DNA of 8,919 nt, from contig JACQHN010000377.1 of assembly GCA_016199015.1 (NCBI GenBank), positions 1 through 8,919 on the forward strand, given 5' to 3'. The DNA is from Nitrospira defluvii (GTDB lineage Bacteria > Nitrospirota > Nitrospiria > Nitrospirales > Nitrospiraceae). The position numbers and the translations under genes are program-made. Numbering within the stretch: the stretch's first letter is position 1; each line of letters opens with the position of its first letter. The notes under the pieces were generated by a model. It did not search any database. It was not told where the DNA came from and saw only the letters and a list, made by a program, of their open reading frames with translations. Shown here piece by piece: positions 1 through 7,411 of this stretch.

Positions 1-401
1 CCGATGCCCAGCCCTACATAGGGCTCAACTTTGTATCGATAGCCGGTCGCGCGAACCAGCGCATTGAAGGCCAACGAATGCACCAGCAGATCAGCACCGA
101 GGACCTTTTGAGACAGGAAAGGATTCGTGGAGCGAGGGACGGATTGCTGTTTGATATCAGGCGACGATCGGTACATGTCGACTTCAAGACCGAACCAGTT
201 GAAACCGCGGTCGTCGAAGTAATGGCCCAATTTCGCGCCGTAAGCCAAATTGTTAGCTAAGTCGAGCTTGCCGACGTCCGTAGTATCGAGGGTGGCGATA
301 TTGGGTCCAATAGCAAATGCTCCATAGGTTTCGGCATGGCCGAGCGCAGGCAAACACAGTGCCACGAGCCCCAACAAGAACCCCAACTGTCTGCGAAACA
401 T
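1..401 (-). CDS. Small outer-membrane beta-barrel protein, N-terminal part (cut by left window edge)
   Basis: This is an open frame from an ATG at 401 down to the window edge, giving 133 residues with no stop. The first 22 or so residues form a clear Sec signal peptide: MFRRQ, a Leu/Val/Ala-rich core, and a likely signal peptidase I site after LGHA, before ETYGAF. The mature part alternates polar and hydrophobic residues and is rich in Gly, Tyr and Phe. Its last visible stretch, YRYKVEPYVGLGIG, is typical of small OmpA/OmpW-like barrels of about 180-230 residues. A strong ribosome binding site (GGAGGGG) lies just upstream of the ATG, which fixes the start. The gene points away from the polysaccharide cluster and lies 91 bases downstream of the tandem-barrel gene on the same strand. 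It probably sits in the outer membrane. Its specific function cannot be assigned from this fragment. Confidence 0.82.
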   Translation of the reverse strand, partial: MFRRQLGFLLGLVALCLPALGHAETYGAFAIGPNIATLDTTDVGKLDLANNLAYGAKLGHYFDDRGFNWFGLEVDMYRSSPDIKQQSVPRSTNPFLSQKVLGADLLVHSLAFNALVRATGYRYKVEPYVGLGI

Positions 402-451
402 ATCCCCTCCACCGTGAGCAAACAATCCACCGTCACATCGCGTGAGTTCCT

Positions 452-480
452 ACTCTAACGGGCTTGATGCGGGGTGGCAA
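452..480 (-). promoter_or_regulatory. Candidate sigma70-like promoter for the small barrel gene
   Basis: Reading the minus strand, TTGCCA (475-480, five of six matches to TTGACA) is followed after exactly 17 bases by TAGAGT (452-457, four of six matches to TATAAT). Transcription would begin near 445, giving a leader of about 44 bases that contains the strong ribosome binding site before the ATG at 401. The small barrel gene could therefore be transcribed independently of the gene upstream. This is inferred from base matches alone, and the -10 box is weak. No convincing terminator hairpin was seen in the 91-base gap. Confidence 0.35.
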
Positions 481-492
481 GAGAGAAGTGTC

Positions 493-2742
493 TTACCACT
501 GGCTGCAGGGGGACTCGCTTCGATGCAGCAACGTCGGCCGCAGGCAGAACCCACGCCACGGCGATTGATCCCAGGACCAGTTCAGGAGCGCATACTCGGT
601 ATGGGTCACACGATTTTCGATCACCCGTCCAAACCCACCGATCCGTAAGGAAAAACCGGCGGGCAGCAGGAAGTCACGTAGCAGCCCGAATTCCGTGAAG
701 TTCCCGGCGTAGTAGGCAGGATCGCCCTGTTCATTCACAAAATGCTCTCCGCGCCAGATCGTGACGTAAGGCCACCAGCCTTCCAGGTTCACGCCCGCCG
801 TCAGTTGATAGCCCCGGCCACGGACGATCGGGGCTCCGCTCTGCGTCGGTTCGTTTTGACTGGTGAGGTACAGCGCCATCATGTCGATCTCACGGAACCA
901 CGACAGGGCGGACCAATATCGGCTGGGCTGGAAGGTGAATTGCGGTCCGAATGCCGTGAGGAAGTTGTTCGACGCCGGTCGGTCCCTCGGCAGGCCGACT
1001 CCGAAAAACGTGCGAGATTCCGAATACTGTGCCCCGCCGCTGTGGGTCCAATAGACCTGGCCATTGAAGGAGAAGAATCCGGCGCTCACCCGCCCTGCAT
1101 ACCCGAGGTCGAATCGCTCCGGCTTTTGAAATGTCTCGATTTGGTTCCAGTTGATGAACAGATCCTGCTGGTAATGTTCCCGGTTCACCAGGAGTTGGAA
1201 TCCTTGTTCGATGGGGCGTGAAAAGAGGGAGGCATCGTTGAACAGTGCATCCACGAAGGGGTGGTTGCGCTTGATCGTGCCTGCAATCAGCGATACCGCA
1301 GGCCAGAGTTCATACTCTGCCGATAGGATCGGCTGGACCGTGTGAAACCTCTGCGTATCTCCGATCGGTAAGCCGGCGAACAGGCCGATATCCAAGTTTA
1401 ACCGGGGCGACGGGCTGTACCGGAGCACGGGAGCGATATATTGGCCGGCAAACGTGCTGTTCGCGACCGGTCGTCCTCCGATTTGCCCGAGGCCGGAGTA
1501 GGCGATGTGATAGACATAGGTCAGGGTATCGAGTTTGGCCGTGAAGCGAGGCGTGGCCTCCGTGGCCTGGTCCGTGGAGGCTGGTGCATCCTGTGCGGGA
1601 AAGAGATCTCTCAGCAATCGGCCGTCGGCGGTGTCCCAATTCCAATTGAAGACGAGATACTGCTGATTGACCCATTTGGTCCCTTGAGGGATAAACTCAT
1701 TGACCGCGTTGCGCAGGCGTCTGGCTTGCACTCCGAACTCGATGGAGGCATTGTCTCCCAACGCATAAACTTTGGAGAGCCCCACTTCCATGAAGTTTCC
1801 TGCGACGAATTCGGGGTCGCCCTGCTGGCTGAGGAAGTTCACCCCGCGCCAGAATCCCACGCGAGGCCGCCAGCCTGCGATATCCAGCCAGGCCTGAACA
1901 TCGTAACCGCGCCCCTGGCCATAGGGGGTGGCGCGAGCCGCTTGGTTGAAGCTGTTGAGATACGTCAGCCGGATGCCGAGCTCATTCCACCATCGGAGTG
2001 CACTGAAATAACGCGCCGGTTCGAAGACGAGTTCAGGGCCGAACGCGGTGACCAGATTATTGCCGGTATTGAAGGAGCGATCGAGTTTGAGGAGGGCTTG
2101 GCCGTGATGGACCCAATGTGCCTGGCCGTTGAAGCGTAAGGGCCCGGCTCGAAGTTGCCCCGCATACCCGACATCGTATCGGTTAGTGGCGGAGCCGCGA
2201 AAGGCTTGTTCCCAGTTGATAAACAGATCCTGCCGGTAATACTCTGAGTTCACCACAACCTGCGCGCCCTGTTCGATCGGCCGCACAAACCGGTTGGCAT
2301 TGTCGAAGACCGCGTCGTGAAAGTCCCGGTGCGGGACCGTAAGAGTGCCGAGCAGGGCAGTGATTTCCTCAATGGGGCGATATTGAAGGCGGACGATCGG
2401 CCGGACTTGCGAGACTTCCGTGTCATGGCCGAACGGCATATTGGCGAACACTCCAAGGTCTAAGTCTACGGAGGAAAGCAGGCGTTTCCGTACATACACG
2501 TTCAGCAGATTGCCGATGAGGGTCGTATCCCGCCCCAGGCCGTTGGTGAACGTGTTGTCTTCGAGACCTTGTTTTTCAAAGTTGAGCAAAAACGTCGTGG
2601 TTTCGAGCCGCAGGTCCAGATCCTGGGGAGTGGAAGGAACCGTACTGTCCGCTGAGGCTGGGAGCGTGTCGAACAGCATCACGAGTGTCCAAACGACGAC
2701 CAGTGGAAGTATGCGCCATGTGAGGGGGATGGGCTGCAGCAC
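493..2742 (-). CDS. Secreted tandem-duplicated outer-membrane barrel-like protein (749 aa)
   Basis: The protein starts at a GTG (2740-2742); an in-frame stop at 2755-2757 leaves no upstream ATG, GTG or TTG. Residues 1-32 are a signal peptide ending in a hydrophobic stretch and LPASA|DS. The mature chain has two homologous halves, about residues 48-370 and 404-725, linked by a Pro/Ala/Thr-rich segment (371-403). Shared blocks include RPIEQG (154 and 509), QDLFINW (171 and 526), TAFGP (232 and 596), GRGY (277 and 642), QGDP (307 and 672), AGNF (314 and 679) and NWxWD (366 and 721). The alternating pattern rich in Trp, Tyr and Phe, with no long hydrophobic helix after the signal, fits transmembrane beta-strands, and the chain ends in Trp. 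I do not recognise a named family. A sugar-related porin or a surface-polysaccharide partner is possible because the polysaccharide genes are transcribed divergently from the same intergenic region. That it is a secreted barrel-like protein is fairly secure; its substrate is unknown. Confidence 0.85.
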   Translation of the reverse strand: MLQPIPLTWRILPLVVVWTLVMLFDTLPASADSTVPSTPQDLDLRLETTTFLLNFEKQGLEDNTFTNGLGRDTTLIGNLLNVYVRKRLLSSVDLDLGVFANMPFGHDTEVSQVRPIVRLQYRPIEEITALLGTLTVPHRDFHDAVFDNANRFVRPIEQGAQVVVNSEYYRQDLFINWEQAFRGSATNRYDVGYAGQLRAGPLRFNGQAHWVHHGQALLKLDRSFNTGNNLVTAFGPELVFEPARYFSALRWWNELGIRLTYLNSFNQAARATPYGQGRGYDVQAWLDIAGWRPRVGFWRGVNFLSQQGDPEFVAGNFMEVGLSKVYALGDNASIEFGVQARRLRNAVNEFIPQGTKWVNQQYLVFNWNWDTADGRLLRDLFPAQDAPASTDQATEATPRFTAKLDTLTYVYHIAYSGLGQIGGRPVANSTFAGQYIAPVLRYSPSPRLNLDIGLFAGLPIGDTQRFHTVQPILSAEYELWPAVSLIAGTIKRNHPFVDALFNDASLFSRPIEQGFQLLVNREHYQQDLFINWNQIETFQKPERFDLGYAGRVSAGFFSFNGQVYWTHSGGAQYSESRTFFGVGLPRDRPASNNFLTAFGPQFTFQPSRYWSALSWFREIDMMALYLTSQNEPTQSGAPIVRGRGYQLTAGVNLEGWWPYVTIWRGEHFVNEQGDPAYYAGNFTEFGLLRDFLLPAGFSLRIGGFGRVIENRVTHTEYALLNWSWDQSPWRGFCLRPTLLHRSESPCSQW
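568..1533 (-). repeat. Internal barrel unit, copy 2 (C-terminal half)
   Basis: This stretch encodes residues about 404-725 and is homologous to residues 48-370 of the same protein. The offset between copies is 355 residues at the RPIEQG and QDLFINW blocks, grows to 364-365 at TAFGP, GRGY and QGDP, and returns to 355 at the final NWxWD block. A roughly 10-residue insertion (around 570-590, containing FFGVGLPRD) in copy 2 and a compensating one (about 345-360) in copy 1 explain this. Similarity is still visible in DNA around the QDLFINW block, where 1149-1193 resembles 2214-2258. Confidence 0.85.
1633..2601 (-). repeat. Internal barrel unit, copy 1 (N-terminal half)
   Basis: This stretch encodes residues about 48-370 of the tandem-barrel protein and pairs with copy 2. 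Conserved blocks occur in the same order in both copies, so this is a whole-domain duplication rather than a short strand repeat. The copies differ at most positions outside the blocks, so the duplication is old. Confidence 0.85.
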
Positions 2743-2753
2743 AATGGGAGCGG

Positions 2754-2783
2754 ATCATAAGTGGGACCGGTGCGAAACGTCAA
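2754..2783 (-). promoter_or_regulatory. Sigma70-like promoter for the tandem-barrel gene
   Basis: On the minus strand, TTGACG (2778-2783, five of six matches) and TATGAT (2754-2759, five of six matches) are separated by 18 bases. The expected transcription start, about 2747, lies only about five bases before the GTG start codon at 2742, and no Shine-Dalgarno sequence precedes that codon. If this is the working promoter, the message is essentially leaderless. The -35 box lies inside the palindrome at 2775-2788. Confidence 0.5.
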
Positions 2784-2788
2784 CGTTT
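2775..2788. promoter_or_regulatory. Palindrome AAACGT-CA-ACGTTT, possible operator
   Basis: This is a perfect 6-base inverted repeat (AAACGT and ACGTTT) around a CA spacer, in the middle of the divergent intergenic region. It covers the -35 box of the leftward promoter (2778-2783) and touches the candidate rightward -35 (2787-2792). A protein bound here could control both directions. A 14-base palindrome can occur by chance, and no regulator gene is in the window, so the operator role is inferred. Confidence 0.35.
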
Positions 2789-2816
2789 GGGAACCCTTCG
2801 CGGCAGCCGTTACGAT
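2787..2816 (+). promoter_or_regulatory. Weak candidate promoter for the polysaccharide genes
   Basis: TTGGGA (2787-2792) and TACGAT (2811-2816) are separated by 18 bases; each matches its sigma70 consensus at four of six positions. The same stretch contains GGAAC (2790-2794), which resembles the -35 element of ECF-type sigma factors, so a different sigma factor is also conceivable. The leader to the ATG at 2905 would be about 80 bases and includes a small hairpin, CTGCA-CGG-TGCAG (2858-2870). The match is weak. Confidence 0.22.
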
Positions 2817-2904
2817 GGGGGCTCTGTGAAGGAACGCAGAAGAAGGTCGGCAGGTCCCTGCACGGTGCAGACACAGATCCCATGCGTCACGATTGAGATA
2901 CGGT

Positions 2905-4284
2905 ATGTCAGTTGACGACCCATCTGCCTGTGACGCGCACCCTCGGCACCTTCGCCTGAGCGCGGCCCTGTCGGTGATCACGGTTGCCCAAATCGTCAGC
3001 GCATTCGGCATTCAATGGTATACCGTCGCGCATTTGGGCGTCGGTGCACAAGCCGATGCGCTGTATGCCGGGGGTACGTTGCCACAGATCGCGATCGCGC
3101 TCCTCATGGAGCCGCTTGGCTTCGTGTTAATCCCCTTCCTCTCTTCAAAGCCAGAAGCCGATCGGGACAGAGCCGGTTGGCCGCTGCTGTGTGCCATCGC
3201 GGCTGTCTCATCGATAGTCGCCGGCATATTGTTTCTTATCGCGCCGACCGTCGTACCCATTCTTGCGCCTGGGTTGGCTGAATCCACCGCTGAACTCACC
3301 GTGCAATTGGCCCAGATTCAAGTGGTCGGCTTGATAGGCTCTGGTTGCGGAACGGTGCTGTCGTGCCTCTCGCAGGCGAAAGGCCGTTTTGTGTGGCCCG
3401 CCTTGTCGGTCCTGATCTGTACGTGTGGCGGATGGGTGCTCTTGGTGGTCGGGCTTGATAGATGGGGCGTCTGGCTTGCGGCCTGGGTACAAGTCGCAAT
3501 AGTCATTGGTCCCGGGGTGCTTCTATTGCCGGTTCTTGGTGGGGCGACACGTGGTTCTCTGTCCGATCTACCGTCTTTACTGAAGGAGGTGTGGGACAGG
3601 ATGCGCCCGCTGGTGGCCAGCGCCTCATACAACCGCACAGGCTTTGTCGTCGATCGTTTTCTTGCCTCTCTGCTCACACCCGGAAGCATCTCCATTCTGG
3701 ATTTGGTGCTGCGTGTTCATTCAGCAATAGGGAGAGTGTTCAACCATGGCGTGGTCGCCCCGATTGTCCCCCAGATGGCTCGACTGGCGAGTGAGAAATC
3801 ATGGCGCTCTTTCAACGCGCTATGGCGCGAACGAGTCTGGTGGATGGGATGTTTGAGTGGGGGCATGGTGCTCGTGCTGGTAGTTGGAGCATTCGCTGTC
3901 TCCCGGCTGAATGTACTGGACCATTTGGGCACCTATGGAATATTACACTTCGGCGATCTCACAAGAATGTGGGTTATCCTAATGAGCTGCTCGGGTGTTG
4001 TGCTGGCAGGCGGCATCAATCACATACTTGTGAACGCCTTTTACGCCCAGGGTGACATGCTGACCCCTGCGAAGATCGAGGTGCTCACCTACACGGTCGG
4101 ATTAATCATGAAAGGTGTCGGGGCGTTGTTCGGTGGTCTGGTTGGTATCGCGACCGCCATCAGTTTCTATTATCTATTGAACAGTGTCATGCTTGGGGTT
4201 GTCCTGAGGCGGCGTGCGGCGGCGCAGCTGCTGGACAATAAGGTGATCGAACGCAACCCATTCATGCCGGGAGAACTTCGTTAA
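2905..4284 (+). CDS. MurJ/MviN-family flippase-like membrane protein
   Basis: This 459-residue polytopic inner-membrane protein has roughly 12 hydrophobic segments and belongs to the MOP superfamily, MurJ/MviN branch. Recognisable family blocks are GVGAQADALYAGGTLP (45-60), DRFLASLLTPGSIS (250-263), LVLRVHSA (267-274) and NAFYAQGDMLTP (377-388). Such proteins move lipid-linked saccharides across the cytoplasmic membrane. It is shorter than usual MurJ proteins (about 510-530 residues, 14 segments) and lacks the arginines of the MurJ N-terminal region, so a surface-polysaccharide intermediate is a likelier substrate than lipid II. I chose the ATG at 2905 because GAGA (2895-2898) sits at good ribosome-binding distance; an in-frame TTG at 2893 would add four residues. 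It is the first gene of the plus-strand set, six bases before the amidotransferase gene. Confidence 0.8.
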   Translation: MSVDDPSACDAHPRHLRLSAALSVITVAQIVSAFGIQWYTVAHLGVGAQADALYAGGTLPQIAIALLMEPLGFVLIPFLSSKPEADRDRAGWPLLCAIAAVSSIVAGILFLIAPTVVPILAPGLAESTAELTVQLAQIQVVGLIGSGCGTVLSCLSQAKGRFVWPALSVLICTCGGWVLLVVGLDRWGVWLAAWVQVAIVIGPGVLLLPVLGGATRGSLSDLPSLLKEVWDRMRPLVASASYNRTGFVVDRFLASLLTPGSISILDLVLRVHSAIGRVFNHGVVAPIVPQMARLASEKSWRSFNALWRERVWWMGCLSGGMVLVLVVGAFAVSRLNVLDHLGTYGILHFGDLTRMWVILMSCSGVVLAGGINHILVNAFYAQGDMLTPAKIEVLTYTVGLIMKGVGALFGGLVGIATAISFYYLLNSVMLGVVLRRRAAAQLLDNKVIERNPFMPGELR

Positions 4285-4290
4285 GTCATC

Positions 4291-6195
4291 ATGTGTGGAA
4301 TCTGCGGTGTTGTCAGACCAGACGGCGATCACGCCCTTTCGGAAAAGATCGGTCGAATGACTCGCGCGTTGCACCATCGGGGGCCGGACGGGTCGGGGAT
4401 GTGGAAGGACCAGGCAGGGACGGTCGGGATGGGGCATGCTCGCCTTTCAGTGATAGATCTGGCCGGAGGGCAGCAACCCATGTGTTCGGCCGACGATCGC
4501 TATGTCATGGTCTACAACGGCGAAATTTATAATTTTCACAGTCTCCGGGGCGAGTTGGAACAGGTCGGGAGAAGGTTCCGCACGCAATCTGATACAGAGG
4601 TGCTCCTCGAAGCGTACAGCTATTGGGGGGCAGCCTGCCTGACGAAATTGCACGGCATGTTTGCGTTGGCGGTGTATGACAAGATCAACAAAGAGCTATT
4701 TCTCGTGAGAGATCGAACCGGTATCAAACCATTGTATTATGCCATGCTTGATGGCGCTTTCTGCTTCGCATCGGAGATGAAGGCACTCCTGGAGTTGAGC
4801 ACTCGGTCGCTTACGTTGGATTATGCCTCCTTAGTGAACTTCCTCTTGCTCAGCTACACCATGCCACCGCATACATTCTTTTCGGAAATCCACGAAGTCG
4901 AGCCGGGGTCGTGGTTGCGTGTCACGAGACAGGGAGTTGAGCGTGGGAAATACTGGGCGTGGAAGCGGGAGTCGGCGGACTGGAACGAATCGGTTTCTCT
5001 TGAAGAGAGCCGCCGAGCCATTCTGGAAAGCCTGAGTGAACAGCTCATCGCAGATGTTCCGATCGGTGCATTTCTGAGCGGAGGGATTGATTCGTCCCTT
5101 CTAGTCGCGATGCTCGTCAACGATCTTGGGCAAAAAGTTCCGACGTTCACGGTTGCGTTCGGTGAGACCTCCTATGACGAATCCCCTTATGCAGCCATGG
5201 TGGCCCGGCACTTGCGAACAGATCATCATGAGATCCGTGTGCCGGTCGGACAGGGAAATCTTGCGCTGATCGACGAGGTACTCTCGCAATTCGATCAACC
5301 ATTCGGGGACTCATCTGCAGTGCCCTCGTACTTGATGTGTCGAGCCGTCAGACCGTTTGTCAAAGTGGTGATAGGAGGAGACGGTGGCGATGAGATGTTC
5401 GGGGGGTATCCTCGTTATGGTTACGCGGATCTCGCCAGGACATTGGGCCGGGCGCCTGGATGGAGCCTTCGGGCAATGCTTCTCTTATCTCACGCGGTTT
5501 TGCGGGTCTCGCCCTCTGAGCGGGTGCGACAAGTTCAGAGATTGTTACGGGCTGCGGATGCGTCCGGCAACGAGCGTCTTTTAGCATTGTCCTGTTATCT
5601 GTTCCCTGATGAATTGCAGGGCATGCTGACTCCTTCTGCAAAGCAGAGGGCAGCCGATTATGTTCCTGTGCTCATGGGAGCCGGTGACCGTTCGAGCGGG
5701 GTAGGTGGTGCGGAGTTCATCGATGCCACGATGAACACCGCCTTGCCGGGAGACTATTTGAGAAAAGTCGACATGATGAGTAGCGCCCATGGCCTGGAAG
5801 TCCGTATTCCATTCCTGGGAGAATCGGTGTTGGCCTGTTCGGCTCGGATACCAGAGCGCTGGAAGTATTCAGTTGGGGAGAACAAGCGGCTCCTTCGGAG
5901 ACTTGCCGAACGCTACTTGCCGCCGGCGATCTGCCACAGGCCCAAAGCGGGATTCGGCTTTCCGTTCGACTCATGGCTGGGGGAACAGGGCCGTCGCGAG
6001 CTTCATCATCAACTGTGTTCACCGAAGGCCCGCGTCAGAGATATTGTGTCTGCCGGTTACCTTGAGCGATTGCTCCGATGTTTTGTCGAGCAACGATGGG
6101 ACGACCTTCGGATCAGCAGATACAACTTGTATCAACGGGTCTATTGTCTCTGGGCATTGGAGCGATGGCTGCAACGGTGGAGCCCGAATCTTTAA
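4291..6195 (+). CDS. asnB: Asparagine synthase-type glutamine-dependent amidotransferase
   Basis: This 634-residue two-domain enzyme hydrolyses glutamine and uses the ammonia to amidate an ATP-activated carboxylate. The N-terminal class II glutaminase domain starts MCGICG with the nucleophile Cys2; RGPDGSG (30-36), NGEIYN (76-81) and SDTE (100-103) form the glutamine site. The synthetase domain carries the ATP-pyrophosphatase loop SGGIDSS (263-269), GGDGGDEMFGGYPRY (362-376), LEVRIPFL (502-509) and RPKAGFGFP (550-558). All glutaminase and ATP-site motifs look intact. The position usually holding Asp in PFLD is Gly510. Its place among surface-polysaccharide genes suggests it may amidate a sugar acid rather than aspartate; it also resembles, in length and context, amidotransferases of exopolysaccharide clusters linked to exosortase. 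The ATG is preceded by only a weak ribosome site and lies six bases after the flippase stop. Family assignment is firm, substrate is not, and asnB names the family. Confidence 0.9.
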   Translation: MCGICGVVRPDGDHALSEKIGRMTRALHHRGPDGSGMWKDQAGTVGMGHARLSVIDLAGGQQPMCSADDRYVMVYNGEIYNFHSLRGELEQVGRRFRTQSDTEVLLEAYSYWGAACLTKLHGMFALAVYDKINKELFLVRDRTGIKPLYYAMLDGAFCFASEMKALLELSTRSLTLDYASLVNFLLLSYTMPPHTFFSEIHEVEPGSWLRVTRQGVERGKYWAWKRESADWNESVSLEESRRAILESLSEQLIADVPIGAFLSGGIDSSLLVAMLVNDLGQKVPTFTVAFGETSYDESPYAAMVARHLRTDHHEIRVPVGQGNLALIDEVLSQFDQPFGDSSAVPSYLMCRAVRPFVKVVIGGDGGDEMFGGYPRYGYADLARTLGRAPGWSLRAMLLLSHAVLRVSPSERVRQVQRLLRAADASGNERLLALSCYLFPDELQGMLTPSAKQRAADYVPVLMGAGDRSSGVGGAEFIDATMNTALPGDYLRKVDMMSSAHGLEVRIPFLGESVLACSARIPERWKYSVGENKRLLRRLAERYLPPAICHRPKAGFGFPFDSWLGEQGRRELHHQLCSPKARVRDIVSAGYLERLLRCFVEQRWDDLRISRYNLYQRVYCLWALERWLQRWSPNL

Positions 6196-6250
6196 GTGGC
6201 GTTCATTGGCATTCAGTTTCGACGGGGCAGATGAAACGGCTGTGAAAGCG

Positions 6251-7411
6251 ATGACTCCGGGCTCGTATCGTGCGTCACTGTCCGTGATGGTGGTGACGGT
6301 GTTGTTATCCCTGTTGGCCTGCGGTGTCTTCCTGGAAATCTTCCTGAGGATGCTGCCGGTCAGCGAAGGGTTCCGCGCGCTGGCCGTGAACGATGCGAAC
6401 CCGATTTACCGCTATGCGCCGAATCGCACGGCCGTGTGGTCCAAGGGGTGGAATTTCTCCATTACGAATCATGTGCGAACCAACAATCTGGGGTTCATTT
6501 CCGACGTGGACTACGATGCGAAACAGGCGACGCCGTTGGTGGCGATCGTCGGAGATAGTTACATCGAAGCGGCCATGGTTCCGTCCGATCAAACGGCGGC
6601 GGCGCTGTTGAGGCGTGAGATTGGGGACATGGGACGTGTGTATAGTTTTGGAGCGTCCGGGGCGGCACTGAGTCAATACTTGGCCTACGCGAACTATGTC
6701 AAAGACGTGTTTCGACTCGAAGGCCTCGTGGTGACTGTGGTCGGGAACGATTTCGATGAAAGTTTGCTGCGATACAAACAGGTGCCAGGGTTTCATTACT
6801 TTTCCCAAAATGGGACCGCCGAGTTGCAGCTCATCCGGCTCGACCGCGAAATTCCGCCGTGGAGGGATTATGTCGCGGCCTCTTCCTTGGCGATGTATAT
6901 CGTTGCAAATTTGGAAGTCGCGGGCCTGCTGGATCGGAGCTTGGAGCGGGTGAAAAAATGGTTTGGTGCGGGCCCTGCAGAGACAACCTACGTGGGGAAT
7001 ACCGTCGAGAGTGCCGATCCTGCGCGGATCGCCGATTCAAAAACCGCAGTGGATGCCTTCCTGAAACAACTGCCAGTTATGGCGGGGCTGCCTGCTTCGA
7101 ATATTCTCCTTGTCGTCGATGCTCCCAGACCTGAGTTGTATGAGTCTGTTCGCCGTGATGCAGCCAAGCGCAGTTATTTCGGCCTCATGCGCGCGTATTT
7201 GATGGGCCGAGCCGTCGAGAAAGGGTTCGAGGTCGTCGATATGGAACGGGAGTTTCTGGAGGACTATTCCAGGGCCGGCCGCCGTTTCGAACATCCTGAC
7301 GATCATCATTGGAACAGCGTCGGACATGAGGTATTCGCTCGGGCCGTGAGGAAGTCGGCGGTATATGAATCAGTATTCGGAGGGGTTCGGCGGGAAGTGG
7401 GTGCGAAGTGA
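6251..7411 (+). CDS. Membrane-anchored SGNH/GDSL hydrolase-like protein
   Basis: The 386-residue protein begins with one hydrophobic segment (about 10-33) that could be a signal anchor, placing the catalytic part outside the cytoplasmic membrane. All four SGNH blocks are visible: GDSY with Ser103, GASG (134-137), VGND with Asn166, and DDHHWN, giving a DxxH pair Asp350/His353. RTNNLGF (76-82) resembles the block found upstream of the serine in polysaccharide-cluster SGNH proteins. The predicted chemistry is ester hydrolysis or acyl transfer, for example acetyl groups on a sugar chain. The ATG at 6251 is preferred; an in-frame GTG at 6242 would add three residues (VKA), and neither has a strong ribosome site. 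The frame stays open upstream to 5789, but that part lies inside the amidotransferase gene in another frame and is not coding-like. The stop overlaps the next gene by four bases. Confidence 0.78.
   Translation: MTPGSYRASLSVMVVTVLLSLLACGVFLEIFLRMLPVSEGFRALAVNDANPIYRYAPNRTAVWSKGWNFSITNHVRTNNLGFISDVDYDAKQATPLVAIVGDSYIEAAMVPSDQTAAALLRREIGDMGRVYSFGASGAALSQYLAYANYVKDVFRLEGLVVTVVGNDFDESLLRYKQVPGFHYFSQNGTAELQLIRLDREIPPWRDYVAASSLAMYIVANLEVAGLLDRSLERVKKWFGAGPAETTYVGNTVESADPARIADSKTAVDAFLKQLPVMAGLPASNILLVVDAPRPELYESVRRDAAKRSYFGLMRAYLMGRAVEKGFEVVDMEREFLEDYSRAGRRFEHPDDHHWNSVGHEVFARAVRKSAVYESVFGGVRREVGAK

Noticed and set aside
402..492. Possible terminator between the two minus-strand barrel genes
   Set aside because: I saw no stable GC hairpin followed by a T-run on the minus strand; the gap is better explained by a promoter and ribosome binding site.
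1441..2139. Plus-strand open frame of 232 residues
   Set aside because: It is antisense to the tandem-barrel gene, shows no domain or signal, and is explained by the codon bias of the real minus-strand gene. Others at 742-1221 and 2420-2896 were rejected for the same reason.
2858..2870. Small hairpin CTGCA-CGG-TGCAG as a terminator or riboswitch
   Set aside because: The stem is only five base pairs, there is no T-run and no surrounding conserved structure, so it is probably chance.
2679..3011. Minus-strand open frame of 110 residues across the divergent intergenic region
   Set aside because: It overlaps the starts of both flanking genes in other frames, is rich in Arg, Ser, Ala and His without a recognisable motif, and would run through the promoter and palindrome.
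5789..6250. Upstream extension of the SGNH hydrolase frame by about 154 residues
   Set aside because: It lies within the amidotransferase gene in another frame, encodes a Ser/Arg/Cys-rich non-homologous sequence, and the hydrophobic anchor expected at a protein start begins only after 6251.
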